The position numbers were made by a program, and so were the translations under genes. Below are positions 16,233 through 24,999 of a DNA stretch of 64,000 nucleotides, piece by piece. Position 1 is the stretch's first letter, and each line of letters opens with the position of its first letter. This DNA is from Fusibacter sp. A1 (GTDB lineage: Bacteria; Bacillota; Clostridia; Peptostreptococcales; Acidaminobacteraceae). The notes below the pieces were generated by a model. The model had not been told where the DNA came from. It saw nothing but the letters and a program-made list of their open reading frames with translations, and searched no databases. Where the stretch lies: positions 62,001-126,000 of the forward strand of contig NZ_QQWI01000007.1 in assembly GCF_004125825.1 (NCBI RefSeq), written 5' to 3'.

Positions 16233-16261
16233 GTTAAATAAAAAGAGACCGAATCGGTCTC
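16233..16261 (-). terminator. Intra-operon terminator between lacI-type gene and GH31
   Basis: GAGACCGA-TTCGGTCTC hairpin (16245-16261), then TTTTTATTT on the minus strand, 10 bases after the LacI stop. The GH31 ribosome binding site follows within about 10 bases, leaving no room for a promoter, so GH31 and malQ depend on read-through or processing. Confidence 0.8.
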
Positions 16262-16271
16262 TTTGAGTTTG

Positions 16272-17264
16272 CTAAAGATTTCTTTCAATAATGTCAGTAT
16301 CGACGATGCAATGGTTATGAACAGCACTACCTGCCAATTTGCTGATTAAAAGTTTGGTTGCCTGATACCCCAGTTCGTCAGGGTGGATATCAACGGATGT
16401 CATGTTGGATTCCTGATAGACACTCATTTGAATGTTATTGAACCCAGTAACCTTCACCTCGTTTTTACCCATTTCATCAAGCCACTTCATCGCACCATAG
16501 CCAAGAAGATCATCAATTGTAACAATCGCTTCTGGACCATCATGCTCAAACATTTTGGCACATGCCTCATAACCGCTTACAACATCGAAAGCACTACTGT
16601 GAACAACCCAATCAGGGTTCACATCTATGCCTCGCACATTGAGCGCTCTCAAAAAACCATCGTAACGATCGCTTGAAAAGTTATACGATAAACTACCACC
16701 GATAAATCCGATTTTAGTATACCCTTTGCCAATCAGTAAATTCACCATATTATAAGCGGCCTGAAAGTTGTCGTTATCCACCCAGAGCGTCTTTTCGGTA
16801 TGCTCAGGGCGTCCAATCACGACAAATGGAAAATCAGCCTCTCTTAAGAATTTTGTACATTGGTCATTTTTTACGGTTGTCATCAAGATGATTCCATCCA
16901 CAAGGTTTGACTCGATGTACTCCTTAATGAATTTCACTTCTTCCTCTTCCTTGCTGCTATAGGTGTACACGATTCTATAACCGTGCTTCTGAGAGTAGAT
17001 GCTGATTCCTCTCATAACCTGTATGAAAAACGGATTGCTGAATAGGTTCTCATCTGAGTTCGGGATGATGATCCCCAGTGTGCTTGTTTTTCTATTCGCA
17101 AGGCTTCGGGCAATGGCGTTGGGTTTATAGTTCAACTCTTTCATTGCGTGTAATACAATTGTTTTTGTTTGATTTGATATTTTAGGGTGATCTGCAATCA
17201 CCCGTGACACCGTTGATGGTGATACGTTCGCAAGTTTTGCTACATCTCTTATTGTAACTGGCAT
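16272..17264 (-). CDS. malR: LacI-family regulator, probable maltose regulator
   Basis: 330 residues. The N-terminal LacI helix-turn-helix (VTIRDVAKLANVSPSTVSRVI) and hinge (NAIARSLANRKTSTLGIIIP) are followed by a periplasmic-binding-protein-like sugar domain (FFIQVMRGISIYSQKHG, TKIGFIGGS, DDLLGYGAMKWL). Its position between malG and maltodextrin enzymes makes it the likely repressor of the island. The best candidate operators are the 14-bp palindromes at the malE and amylase promoters. The start at 17264 (MPVTIRDV) has GAGGAG upstream; the longer ORF would begin inside that site. malR is assigned by context rather than sequence identity. Confidence 0.88.
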   Translation of the reverse strand: MPVTIRDVAKLANVSPSTVSRVIADHPKISNQTKTIVLHAMKELNYKPNAIARSLANRKTSTLGIIIPNSDENLFSNPFFIQVMRGISIYSQKHGYRIVYTYSSKEEEEVKFIKEYIESNLVDGIILMTTVKNDQCTKFLREADFPFVVIGRPEHTEKTLWVDNDNFQAAYNMVNLLIGKGYTKIGFIGGSLSYNFSSDRYDGFLRALNVRGIDVNPDWVVHSSAFDVVSGYEACAKMFEHDGPEAIVTIDDLLGYGAMKWLDEMGKNEVKVTGFNNIQMSVYQESNMTSVDIHPDELGYQATKLLISKLAGSAVHNHCIVDTDIIERNL

Positions 17265-17293
17265 AAGTTCACTCCTCATTTATATTCACAACT

Positions 17294-17322
17294 AGTATAG
17301 CAGAGAATGGAAGATTCGTGAA
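17294..17322 (-). promoter_or_regulatory. Promoter between malG and the LacI-type gene
   Basis: TTCACG (17317-17322), a 17-bp spacer and TATACT (17294-17299) on the minus strand. It would give the regulator basal expression independent of the malE promoter. No palindromic operator overlaps it. Confidence 0.6.
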
Positions 17323-17329
17323 AATTTAT

Positions 17330-18169
17330 TTAACCTTTACTTGCTCCAGCTGCTAATCCTTCAACAATGTGTTTCTGGAATATTGCCCAAAGTATGGTGA
17401 TCGGTATGGTTACCAGTACGGCACCTGCGGCAAACATCGTGAAGTTGTTCTGCGCCCTATCCGCTACCCATCTAAACAGACCAAGTGCGAGCGTCCATTT
17501 ATCTTGGCTTCTAAGTATTACCTGAGGCAGTACAAAGTCAAACCAAGGTCCGATAAAGTTTTGAAGTGCGACAAATACTAAGATCGGTTTTGCTAGCGGA
17601 AGTACCACCTTTGTTACAATTGTGATGTTGCTCGCACCATCTATTCGTGCTGCCTCATCAAGACTTTTAGGAATAGCATCCAAATAGCCTTTTACAAGCC
17701 ATGTGTTAAACGGGATCTGTCCTGTAGCGTATACGATGACTAGTCCCAGGTGAGTGTTGAGTAAACCGAATCTATTCAGTATTACATAAAGAGCCATCAT
17801 CGCAAGCATGGATGGGAACATCTGAAGAATCAGGATCGTCATCATCGTGATCTTCTTTCCCTTAAATTTGAATCTCGAAAACGCCATCGCTGTCGAGATT
17901 GTCAAAACTAATGATAAAAGCATGTTGAGCGTGGCAATTTTTAGCGTATTACCGAACCATAATGGATAATCGGTATTGAATAAAAGTTCTTTATAATGGA
18001 ACAATGTTGGATTCTTAGGTATCAGCGTCGTACTGAAAATGTTTGTACCCTGATTAAAAGATGAACCCACGATCCAAATTGAAGGAACGATAAAAATGAA
18101 TGTGACCATCAAAAGCAACGCATACATAATCGCTTTTTTTAGGAGTTTCTTAAATTGTAAATTATCCAT
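17330..18169 (-). CDS. malG: Maltodextrin ABC transporter permease MalG
   Basis: 279 residues, six hydrophobic segments. The permease EAA motif is EAARIDGASNITIVTKVVLPLAKP (about residues 180-203; quoted here only as EAARIDGAS...LPLAKP). It pairs with MalF to form the import channel. It overlaps the malF stop by one base. No ATPase gene (MalK/MsmX type) occurs in the window, so the transporter must use one encoded elsewhere, which is common in Firmicutes. Confidence 0.95.
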   Translation of the reverse strand: MDNLQFKKLLKKAIMYALLLMVTFIFIVPSIWIVGSSFNQGTNIFSTTLIPKNPTLFHYKELLFNTDYPLWFGNTLKIATLNMLLSLVLTISTAMAFSRFKFKGKKITMMTILILQMFPSMLAMMALYVILNRFGLLNTHLGLVIVYATGQIPFNTWLVKGYLDAIPKSLDEAARIDGASNITIVTKVVLPLAKPILVFVALQNFIGPWFDFVLPQVILRSQDKWTLALGLFRWVADRAQNNFTMFAAGAVLVTIPITILWAIFQKHIVEGLAAGASKG

Positions 18170-19449
18170 TATATCATGTCCTCCTCTTTAAACGACTTGG
18201 TTTGTGTAAATCCAATCACAGCAAATGTCGCTACAATAAGGAATATCACAATCGTAACCGCGGCGGCCATACCGTACCATTGTTTTTCAAGGGTCATCTT
18301 GTAGATCCAAGAAATCAGGATATCGGTCGATCCAGCCTGCTTGTATACCGGATTGGCAGGATTACCGCTGTTTAAGAGATAGATCATGCCAAAGTTGTTA
18401 AAGTTATGGGCAAAAGTCATAATCAGTAGCGGAGCTGTTTGGAACAACACCATCGGTACTGTGATCTTTGTGAACTGTTGCCACTTTGAAGCGCCATCGA
18501 TATCGGATGCTTCATAAAGTGATGCATCTATGTTTGTTAAAATACCTGACATTAGCGCCATCCAATAAGGCGAACCCGCCCACATGTAAACGACGATAAC
18601 CACAATTTTAGCAAGTGTCGGATCTGTCAGGAACGGAATTTTCTCACTGATCCATCCAAACTGCAATAGCGTCGAATTTAGCGGACCAGGTCCACTAAGG
18701 ATCAACCTGAAAGTAAGGAGTGAAATAAACGCTGGTATGGCATATGGAACGATGAATAATGTACGCCATAGTTTTTTGAATTTAATATCTTTTGAGTTTG
18801 TAAGCAGCGCCAGTCCTAAACCACCGAAGTAGTTGAGTACAGTCGTAGCTACCGTCCAAACAAGTGTCCAGCCGAACACGCCAAAGAATGTCTCTTTCCA
18901 TCCTGGTAGTGTCACCAGTTTTACAAAGTTTTCAAAACCCACCCAGTCTACCAAATTGCCTGGTGGCAAGTGATAAGGTGCCGCAAAGTTTGTGAATGCG
19001 ATCAGGGTAGTGAATAGGATCGGAAGAAAAGTAAAGAATAAAATAAGTAGTGCGCCTGGTGCCATCATTACATGTGGGAAATAGGTAGTGTTGAGTCTCA
19101 CGAGTGTACCTTTGATCGACTCTGCTTTTTCCCCTGCTTCGATGCGCTTTCTTGCTTCTTTCGCATCTTTGATGTTGATAAAGTAAACTAATACAAATAA
19201 ACCTAAAACGATTATTGCCATTAAACTGTTAATTAGTAAATTGATTGAATGATCGCCCTTAACACCTTTTGTTTCACCTAGCGTGATTAGTCCCCAAAAC
19301 GTCATATAAAGCGAACCGTTTAAAGCGTTTACTATGAAGATTACCTCGATAAGCGCATAGATAATACCTTTAAACCATTCTTTATTATAAAACTGGCCTA
19401 GCCCCATGAAAAGTGTTGAGAGGATACCCGCTTTTTTGATGTTATTCAT
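18169..19449 (-). CDS. malF: Maltodextrin ABC transporter permease MalF
   Basis: 426 residues. The N-terminal extension (about 1-110) has hydrophobic helices and the GLGQFYNKEWFKG motif typical of Firmicutes MalF. It is followed by the permease core with EAA loop ASDIDGASKWQQFTKITVP near residue 330 and the conserved FNNFGMIYLLNSG. It forms the membrane channel with MalG. ATG at 19449; the gene follows malE after an intergenic stem-loop. Confidence 0.95.
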   Translation of the reverse strand: MNNIKKAGILSTLFMGLGQFYNKEWFKGIIYALIEVIFIVNALNGSLYMTFWGLITLGETKGVKGDHSINLLINSLMAIIVLGLFVLVYFINIKDAKEARKRIEAGEKAESIKGTLVRLNTTYFPHVMMAPGALLILFFTFLPILFTTLIAFTNFAAPYHLPPGNLVDWVGFENFVKLVTLPGWKETFFGVFGWTLVWTVATTVLNYFGGLGLALLTNSKDIKFKKLWRTLFIVPYAIPAFISLLTFRLILSGPGPLNSTLLQFGWISEKIPFLTDPTLAKIVVIVVYMWAGSPYWMALMSGILTNIDASLYEASDIDGASKWQQFTKITVPMVLFQTAPLLIMTFAHNFNNFGMIYLLNSGNPANPVYKQAGSTDILISWIYKMTLEKQWYGMAAAVTIVIFLIVATFAVIGFTQTKSFKEEDMI

Positions 19450-19490
19450 GTCATCACCCTTTACATGTACCCTAAATTAATTGCCCTATC

Positions 19491-19528
19491 AATTATCGAG
19501 GGAATCCGAATGGATTCCCTCATTAATT
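19491..19528 (-). other. Intercistronic stem-loop between malE and malF
   Basis: Ten-bp perfect stem GAGGGAATCC/GGATTCCCTC with an ATTC loop (19498-19521), extended by AATT pairings but with no U-tract. It is likely a 3' stabiliser of malE mRNA, matching the usual need for more binding protein than permease. Confidence 0.65.
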
Positions 19529-19550
19529 GTCTATTCTTTAAAACTGAATA

Positions 19551-20849
19551 TTATTGGTTAGCGATATCAGATCTAACTTGCTCAGCAGCATTTTTTAGAC
19601 CTTCTTCAACTGTAACTTCTTCGTTCCAGATGATACCGTATGCAGCGCCCATTGGACCCCAGAACAATTGAATTTCAGGGATTGAAGGCATTGGGATAGA
19701 GTATGCAGCTTGGTTAGCGATAGCAGCTACAGCTTCGTCAGCCATGATTTCTGGCATTTCAGCAGCGCCTTTAAACGTTGGGATTTGACCAGTCTTAGCG
19801 AAACGCGCCATTAAGTTTTCATTTGAAGTATAGAATTTAGCAAACATTTGAGCAGCTACAGGGTACTCAGAGTAAGCAGAAACATAAAGGTTTCTTACGC
19901 CTGAGAAAGGAGCTGAATCGTTGCCGTTTGAAAGTTTAGGAAGTTGAGCGATACCCCAGTTAAGAGATGAATCTCTAAGAGCAGCGATTTCCCATGGGCC
20001 AGTGATCACTGCGCCGACTTTACCTTCGTTAAATAGACCCATCATTGGACCGTAATCAGCATCGCCAGATGGAATTGGAAGGATTTCTTTAAGTTTCATC
20101 ATTTCGTTGATACCGAAGATAGCGCCTTCTGAATCAAGACCTACATCAGTAGCATCCGAACCACCGTTACCAAATACGTAACCGCCGCCGCCAGCTAGGA
20201 ATGATTGTACGAAGTAAGCGTTGTCAACATCCATGTAGAATGCATATTGGTTAGCGTTTACATCAGTGTACTCTTTACCGAAAGCGATTAACTCTTCATA
20301 TGTAGCAGGAGGAGTTGGGAAGATATCTTTGTTGTAGAACATTGCATAAGTTTCGATCGCTCTTGGGAAACCGAAAACTTCGCCGTCAAATGAAGATGCG
20401 ATGATAGCTGCGTCGATCATTTGCTCTTTCATTTCATCTGCAAACATGTTTGGAACAACAAGACCAGATGCAACAAGGTTACCAGTGTGGTCATGTGGAG
20501 CTGCGAACACGTCCGCACCAACACCAGCAGGACCATCTTGAGCCATACGGCCACCAGCGTCTGTGTGTTCAACGTTTTCTACAGTTACTTTTACGCCGTA
20601 TTCAGCTTCGAAAGCTGCAGCCATTTCTTGCATAAATTCAAGTTCTGCACCTTGTGATTCCCATACAAGAAGCTCAGCGCCTTCTTCAGGCATCAATGCG
20701 TCGTCTGCAGGTGTTTCAGCAGGTGTTTCAGCTTGAGTCTCAGCTGGTGTTTCAGCAGGTGTTTCAGTTGGTGCTACTTCAGCAGGCTTACAAGCTGCTA
20801 ATGATAGTACAAGCATAAGTGCCAGTACAAGACTTAAAACTCTTTTCAT
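19551..20849 (-). CDS. malE: Maltodextrin-binding lipoprotein MalE
   Basis: 432 residues. The lipobox SLAAC (Cys19) anchors it outside the membrane. A low-complexity linker of TPAE repeats (about 26-50) precedes a type-1 extracellular solute-binding domain: ELLVWESQGAELEFMQEMAAAFE, then FAAPHDHTGNLVASGLV and AVITGPWEIAAL. The family resemblance and neighbours (malF, malG, glucan hydrolases) indicate maltose/maltodextrin uptake. ATG at 20849 behind GGGGAGG. First gene of the operon that ends at 11391. Confidence 0.95.
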   Translation of the reverse strand: MKRVLSLVLALMLVLSLAACKPAEVAPTETPAETPAETQAETPAETPADDALMPEEGAELLVWESQGAELEFMQEMAAAFEAEYGVKVTVENVEHTDAGGRMAQDGPAGVGADVFAAPHDHTGNLVASGLVVPNMFADEMKEQMIDAAIIASSFDGEVFGFPRAIETYAMFYNKDIFPTPPATYEELIAFGKEYTDVNANQYAFYMDVDNAYFVQSFLAGGGGYVFGNGGSDATDVGLDSEGAIFGINEMMKLKEILPIPSGDADYGPMMGLFNEGKVGAVITGPWEIAALRDSSLNWGIAQLPKLSNGNDSAPFSGVRNLYVSAYSEYPVAAQMFAKFYTSNENLMARFAKTGQIPTFKGAAEMPEIMADEAVAAIANQAAYSIPMPSIPEIQLFWGPMGAAYGIIWNEEVTVEEGLKNAAEQVRSDIANQ

Positions 20850-20901
20850 TTGAAAAGTCCTCCCCTTAAAATAGTTCGTTTAGTTTTTAGTTGCAACTCA
20901 A

Positions 20902-20951
20902 TGCAACCGTTTGCACAATCTCATTATAGTAAGCATCAAAACACATGTCAA
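20902..20951 (-). promoter_or_regulatory. malE promoter with palindromic LacI-type operator
   Basis: Perfect TTGACA (20946-20951), 17-bp spacer, perfect TATAAT (20923-20928). Just downstream, over the expected transcription start, lies the palindrome TGCAAACGGTTGCA (20902-20915). The divergent amylase promoter carries the same palindrome with one central change, so both are probably controlled by the LacI-type regulator. Confidence 0.88.
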
Positions 20952-21091
20952 CAGGTAATTTTACGATTTGATAACATAATCGTATACACCAATTGCAAAT
21001 ACATGATTCTAATTTTGATTTTCTTCTTAATAAATTTTGATTGTTAGCTTGGAGCACTAAACATGGCACGTGTTTCACCATATTGCGCAAC

Positions 21092-21105
21092 CGAAAACGT
21101 TTCCA
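21092..21105 (+). promoter_or_regulatory. cre-like site between malE and amylase
   Basis: CGAAAACGTTTCCA matches 12 of 14 cre consensus positions, in the 428-bp divergent intergenic region. A weaker relative, CGGAAACGATACCA, lies near 21149. Catabolite repression by CcpA is plausible. Confidence 0.4.
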
Positions 21106-21213
21106 GCTTATATATATCCCCTATCAACATTTCTAATCACTTTTTTTGCGGAAACGATACCATGTGTGTGATATAAGCGGTTACACCTTTTGGATTTGTC
21201 AAATTAATATCAG

Positions 21214-21251
21214 TGCAACCGATTGCACTTGTTATTTATGTAGTTTATACT
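21214..21251 (+). promoter_or_regulatory. Amylase promoter with operator over the -35
   Basis: TTGCAC (21223-21228), 17-bp spacer and TATACT (21246-21251). The palindrome TGCAACCGATTGCA (21214-21227) covers the -35, so a bound repressor would block RNA polymerase. It matches the malE operator. Confidence 0.85.
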
Positions 21252-21277
21252 TAAGTAAAATGACAAAGGAGTGGAAC

Positions 21278-22786
21278 ATGAAAAAACTAATAGCAATTGC
21301 TTTGAGTAGTCTAATTTTAGTCGGTTGTACCATCCAACCTGTTGTAAATCCAGAGTTTGATCCAATATCAGACAATGGTAAGGCAACCCTGCAAGACGAA
21401 AGTAAGGAGGACGACAGTGAGTCGGTACAGATACCGGAACAACTTCCGGTGGATAATGATGGAGGGATATTTAGTAAAAATGACATCATCTATTTTGTCA
21501 TGACCGATAGATTTTACGATGCTAGCGCATCCAGCAACCTGGAAGATACCGACCCCACAAGTCCAACTAAGTTTCAAGGTGGAGATCTTCAAGGCATTAC
21601 AGAAAAACTGGATTACATCGCCTCACTTGGAGCGACTGCCATCTGGTTGACTCCGGTAATGACAAACGGTCAGGATGGTTATCATGGCTACTGGATACAT
21701 GACTTTTATAGTGTCGACCCTCACCTCGGATCAATGGACGACTTCAAAAGACTAGTCGATGAAGCTCATAATCGTGATATTAAAGTCATTCTTGACTACA
21801 TTGTCAATCATACGGGTTATGATTCTCCTTGGATTAACGATCCGCAAAAGGCTAGCTGGTTTCATGAACATAAAGATATCACCAACTGGTCGGATCCTGT
21901 TCTTATCGAAAACGGATGGCTTGCGGGACTTCCTGATTTAGACCAGTCCAATCCTGAAGTTGAAAGTTATTTTATCGAGAATGCAAAATGGTGGATCAGC
22001 GAAACCGGCATCGACGGATTTAGACTGGATACCGTGAGGCACGTCCCAAAAGACTTTTGGAGAGCCTTCTCAGCAGGTATCAAAGAGGACTATCCCGACT
22101 TTTTCCTACTTGGCGAAGTCTGGAGCGATAACGCCAGATATATCGAGTTGTACCATAAGGAAGGCATCGACGGAAACACCAACTATTCGCTATATGCAGG
22201 TATCACCGCTGCTTTTTCTCCGCTCAGCGATGTGAGGACACTAATCAACGCAATCCAAAAGGACACCAACTTTGAGCGTCCGGATTTGAACGGTATCTTT
22301 ATCGATAATCATGACAATCCAAGATTTGTATCTGTCAGCAAAGAAAACGGCGAAGCCTATCTAAAACAGGCTATGACCTTGATGTATAGCTACCCAGCCA
22401 TTCCAGTACTCTACTACGGCACCGAAATCGCGATGGAAGGCGGTGCGGATCCTGATAACAGAAGGATGATGGCATGGGATGAGGTCGAGGGATCTCAAAT
22501 GCTTGCATTTACAAAACAGCTCGTTGAGCTTCGCAGCAAGTACATGGGCGAATTGACCGTCATCGACTATGACGTCAAACACCTTGTTTACACGAGCAAA
22601 GGTCCAGATGGAACAATGCTAGTCGTACTCAACACCGAAAAGAAAGAAAAGACAATCACCTTCGACTATGACCACAACACATCACAAGCCTTACTGCAAG
22701 ACACACCAGCAGCCATAATCAGCTCAGGCACATGGCAGATCCAAATGCCCGAACTAGGCATCGCAGTATACAAAGTGGAAGATTAG
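21278..22786 (+). CDS. Surface-anchored alpha-amylase-type GH13 lipoprotein
   Basis: 502 residues. The signal ends in lipobox ILVGC (Cys17), followed by a Ser/Glu/Asp-rich linker to about residue 60. The GH13 barrel includes YFVMTDRFYD, VILDYIVNHTGY, nucleophile Asp251 (DGFRLDTVRHV), acid/base Glu280 (LLGEVWSDN) and Asp346 (IDNHDNPRF). It would cut extracellular starch or glycogen to oligosaccharides for MalE. It is short, with no starch-binding module seen. The start at 21278 follows AAAGGAG; a 44-codon upstream extension runs across the promoter and was rejected. It is divergent from malE and shares its operator type. Confidence 0.92.
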   Translation: MKKLIAIALSSLILVGCTIQPVVNPEFDPISDNGKATLQDESKEDDSESVQIPEQLPVDNDGGIFSKNDIIYFVMTDRFYDASASSNLEDTDPTSPTKFQGGDLQGITEKLDYIASLGATAIWLTPVMTNGQDGYHGYWIHDFYSVDPHLGSMDDFKRLVDEAHNRDIKVILDYIVNHTGYDSPWINDPQKASWFHEHKDITNWSDPVLIENGWLAGLPDLDQSNPEVESYFIENAKWWISETGIDGFRLDTVRHVPKDFWRAFSAGIKEDYPDFFLLGEVWSDNARYIELYHKEGIDGNTNYSLYAGITAAFSPLSDVRTLINAIQKDTNFERPDLNGIFIDNHDNPRFVSVSKENGEAYLKQAMTLMYSYPAIPVLYYGTEIAMEGGADPDNRRMMAWDEVEGSQMLAFTKQLVELRSKYMGELTVIDYDVKHLVYTSKGPDGTMLVVLNTEKKEKTITFDYDHNTSQALLQDTPAAIISSGTWQIQMPELGIAVYKVED

Positions 22787-22793
22787 CAACATA

Positions 22794-22827
22794 AAAGAGG
22801 TGCGATCCATTAAGATCGCACCTCTTT
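22794..22827. terminator. Bidirectional terminator, amylase / debranching enzyme
   Basis: Fourteen-bp perfect stem AAAGAGGTGCGATC/GATCGCACCTCTTT with a 6-base loop between convergent genes. T-runs on both strands are short, so termination may rest mainly on the stem. Confidence 0.8.
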
Positions 22828-22885
22828 GCATATTATCCCTACAACTCTTCAATCAAAATCACCAATCACCAACCGGCATTTTCCC

Positions 22886-24790
22886 CTACTCCATCATCCT
22901 TACAATCCTAAGCACTTCTGCCACAGACCATGCCTGCGCGCAGCATCCTCTAGGAGCGTTTGGTGCATCTCCTTCAAAATTCTCTGAGATGCTTCCGATC
23001 GCAGCTTGATTTAAATGAGGAAGTAGAAGGTCCAATCTTTCCTTGATGTAGTCCTTGTCGTTGAAAGTCTTATAGTGAGCCTCCAAGTAAGGGCCGATCA
23101 GCCATCCCCAGCCCGCACCTCTATGATAGGCGCCGTCCCTGCTTAAAAGGTCACCTTCGTACTTTCCATGATAATCCTTATCTTCAGGGCTCACACTTCT
23201 AAGTCCGTAATCGAACAGCAAGTGGTCCTGTGCGGTGTTTACGACAGCTTCCCATTTATCCCTGTTGAGTGCGGTGAAGGGTAGACTGATTGCAAACAGC
23301 ATATTCGGCCGAATGATGTCATGCCTTACACCGTCGATGATCAGATCATACAGACGGTTTTCCTTTTCATTCCAAAAGAGTTCATTGAATTTCAACTTCA
23401 CTTTGGATGCCAACTTCGCATAGTCCCTATCGGCATCGACAATCTTTGAGAAGGCATCCATCACGCAAAGGGCGTTATAAAATAGTGCGTTGATCTCAAC
23501 GGCTTTTCCATGTCGTGGTGTCACTACCCATCCATTTACCTTGACATCCATCCAAGTGAGCTGTGTCTTTTCGTTACCTGTGCTCATGAGTCCATCTTCA
23601 TCGACATAGATGTCATTGATCGTTCCAGCAAGCAAGTAAGAGAACATCTCTTCAAGCTTAGGGAACAATCGTTTGATAGACGCATCGTCTTTTGTCTTTT
23701 GATAATAGGCAAAAATAGCCTGATATAGCCAAAGTGTCGCATCAGCAGTGTTATACATAGGCTCTTCATCATCATCTGGGAAGTTATTGGGAATAACCCC
23801 CTGCTTTTGATAGGCTATGAAGGTCTCGATAAGCTCCAGCGCTTCAGCGTATCTTCCGGTTTCGAGTGTGAGTCCCGGTAGGGCGATCATGGTATCTCTT
23901 CCCCAATCGGTAAACCAAGGATATCCTGCGATGACCGTTTTTGTACCAGTCGTCGATCTTTCCACGATAAACTGGTCGCTAGCCAAAACAAGTGGTTCAA
24001 ACCGCTTGTCTTTCAAGTTCACATTTCGCTCAAAATCAGTTATACGCTTTTCTTCTTTTGCTATGATTTCTTTGGCGTGGCCTACTTCATGCATTTCCAA
24101 ATCAATCGTCATTGAAAACTCCTGAGTTCCTTTACTTATCGCATAACTGTAATCGCCAGGGCAGTAATGGTTTTCAAGGTCAGGATATCCTCTTCTTGTC
24201 TCTGTCTTGTAGTAGGACGTTTCAGACAGCCTTACATTCGGTGTAAACTCAAGTTCACTGACAAGCACCGCACCCGAGAGTGCCGTTTTACAAATCAAAG
24301 CCTTCGACTCCAAAACATAGTCGTAGCTGTAATCCTCCATCGTCACAGGCACTGCGTCGTGATGGTCGCGTATATTGAATAGCGGCGAAATCGTCAGCTT
24401 TGCATCCACATCAGAAACAATCTCATAGCAGATGCCCATACGACTCGTTAAATAGTCAAAGGCTCTCCTACGAGTAACGCATACTCCCTCAACCTCATAT
24501 TTCTCAATAACCGCACCCGTGTTTGTCACCGAAGTGGCATAGCTGTATTTGCTATCAGAAGCCTCTTTTAAATCGGCATTCAACTGATGGCTCTTGCCAC
24601 CGATTGACAGGGTCATCAGTAGTTTACTAAGAATATGGGTTCTGGCAACCGGTGCTTTTAGGCTCACCGTATAAAGACTGTGGTACTTTCTAAAATTGAT
24701 TCCAGACGTACTCAATAGGCTGTATCCACCTAAACCGTTTGTGATAAGTACTTCTTGTTCATTTGCTTTGCTTTGATCGAATTTTATCAT
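22886..24790 (-). CDS. Glycogen/maltodextrin debranching enzyme (amylo-alpha-1,6-glucosidase type)
   Basis: 634 residues, cytoplasmic. The N-terminal beta domain begins with EVLITNGLGGYSLLSTSGINFRKYHSL-type motifs (residues about 12-40) and the C-terminal (alpha/alpha)6 region has AGYPWFTDWGRDTMIALPG near 285-303 and the conserved LLSRDGAYHRGAGWGWLIGP segment near the end, as in archaeal/bacterial GDE proteins. It would remove alpha-1,6 branches from imported dextrins or stored glycogen. The start at 24790 is preceded by GGAGATAATC; the ORF's earlier ATG at 24802 overlaps that site. It is transcribed towards the amylase gene. No clear promoter was identified. Confidence 0.9.
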   Translation of the reverse strand: MIKFDQSKANEQEVLITNGLGGYSLLSTSGINFRKYHSLYTVSLKAPVARTHILSKLLMTLSIGGKSHQLNADLKEASDSKYSYATSVTNTGAVIEKYEVEGVCVTRRRAFDYLTSRMGICYEIVSDVDAKLTISPLFNIRDHHDAVPVTMEDYSYDYVLESKALICKTALSGAVLVSELEFTPNVRLSETSYYKTETRRGYPDLENHYCPGDYSYAISKGTQEFSMTIDLEMHEVGHAKEIIAKEEKRITDFERNVNLKDKRFEPLVLASDQFIVERSTTGTKTVIAGYPWFTDWGRDTMIALPGLTLETGRYAEALELIETFIAYQKQGVIPNNFPDDDEEPMYNTADATLWLYQAIFAYYQKTKDDASIKRLFPKLEEMFSYLLAGTINDIYVDEDGLMSTGNEKTQLTWMDVKVNGWVVTPRHGKAVEINALFYNALCVMDAFSKIVDADRDYAKLASKVKLKFNELFWNEKENRLYDLIIDGVRHDIIRPNMLFAISLPFTALNRDKWEAVVNTAQDHLLFDYGLRSVSPEDKDYHGKYEGDLLSRDGAYHRGAGWGWLIGPYLEAHYKTFNDKDYIKERLDLLLPHLNQAAIGSISENFEGDAPNAPRGCCAQAWSVAEVLRIVRMME

Positions 24791-24935
24791 GATTATCTCC
24801 ATTTCACATTTTCATTACTAGTTTAACAGGCGTTTTAGGAGATGACTTCACTTTGAATTTGTGAAATTCAGTCCTGATTGAACTGTTTAAGATACCATTC
24901 TATAGATAAATCGCTTAAATGATATAATGAACTGC

Positions 24936-24972
24936 AAAAAAAACGGTCGAACCACCGATGGTGATGCGACCG
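24936..24972 (-). terminator. Terminator of hisC
   Basis: Stem CGGTCG-ATCACC/GGTG-CGACCG (24944-24972) followed by TTTTTTTT on the minus strand, about 30 bases after the hisC stop. Confidence 0.88.
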
Positions 24973-24999
24973 CCTTAACTTAAAAAATTATCAATCTGT

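Noticed and set aside
16220-16327. 36-codon upstream extension of the GH31 gene
   Set aside because: It overlaps the end of the LacI-type gene and a terminator; GTG at 16219 has GGAGG at ideal spacing.
21146-21277. 44-codon extension of the amylase
   Set aside because: It crosses the promoter and operator; the lipobox signal begins at 21278 behind AAAGGAG.
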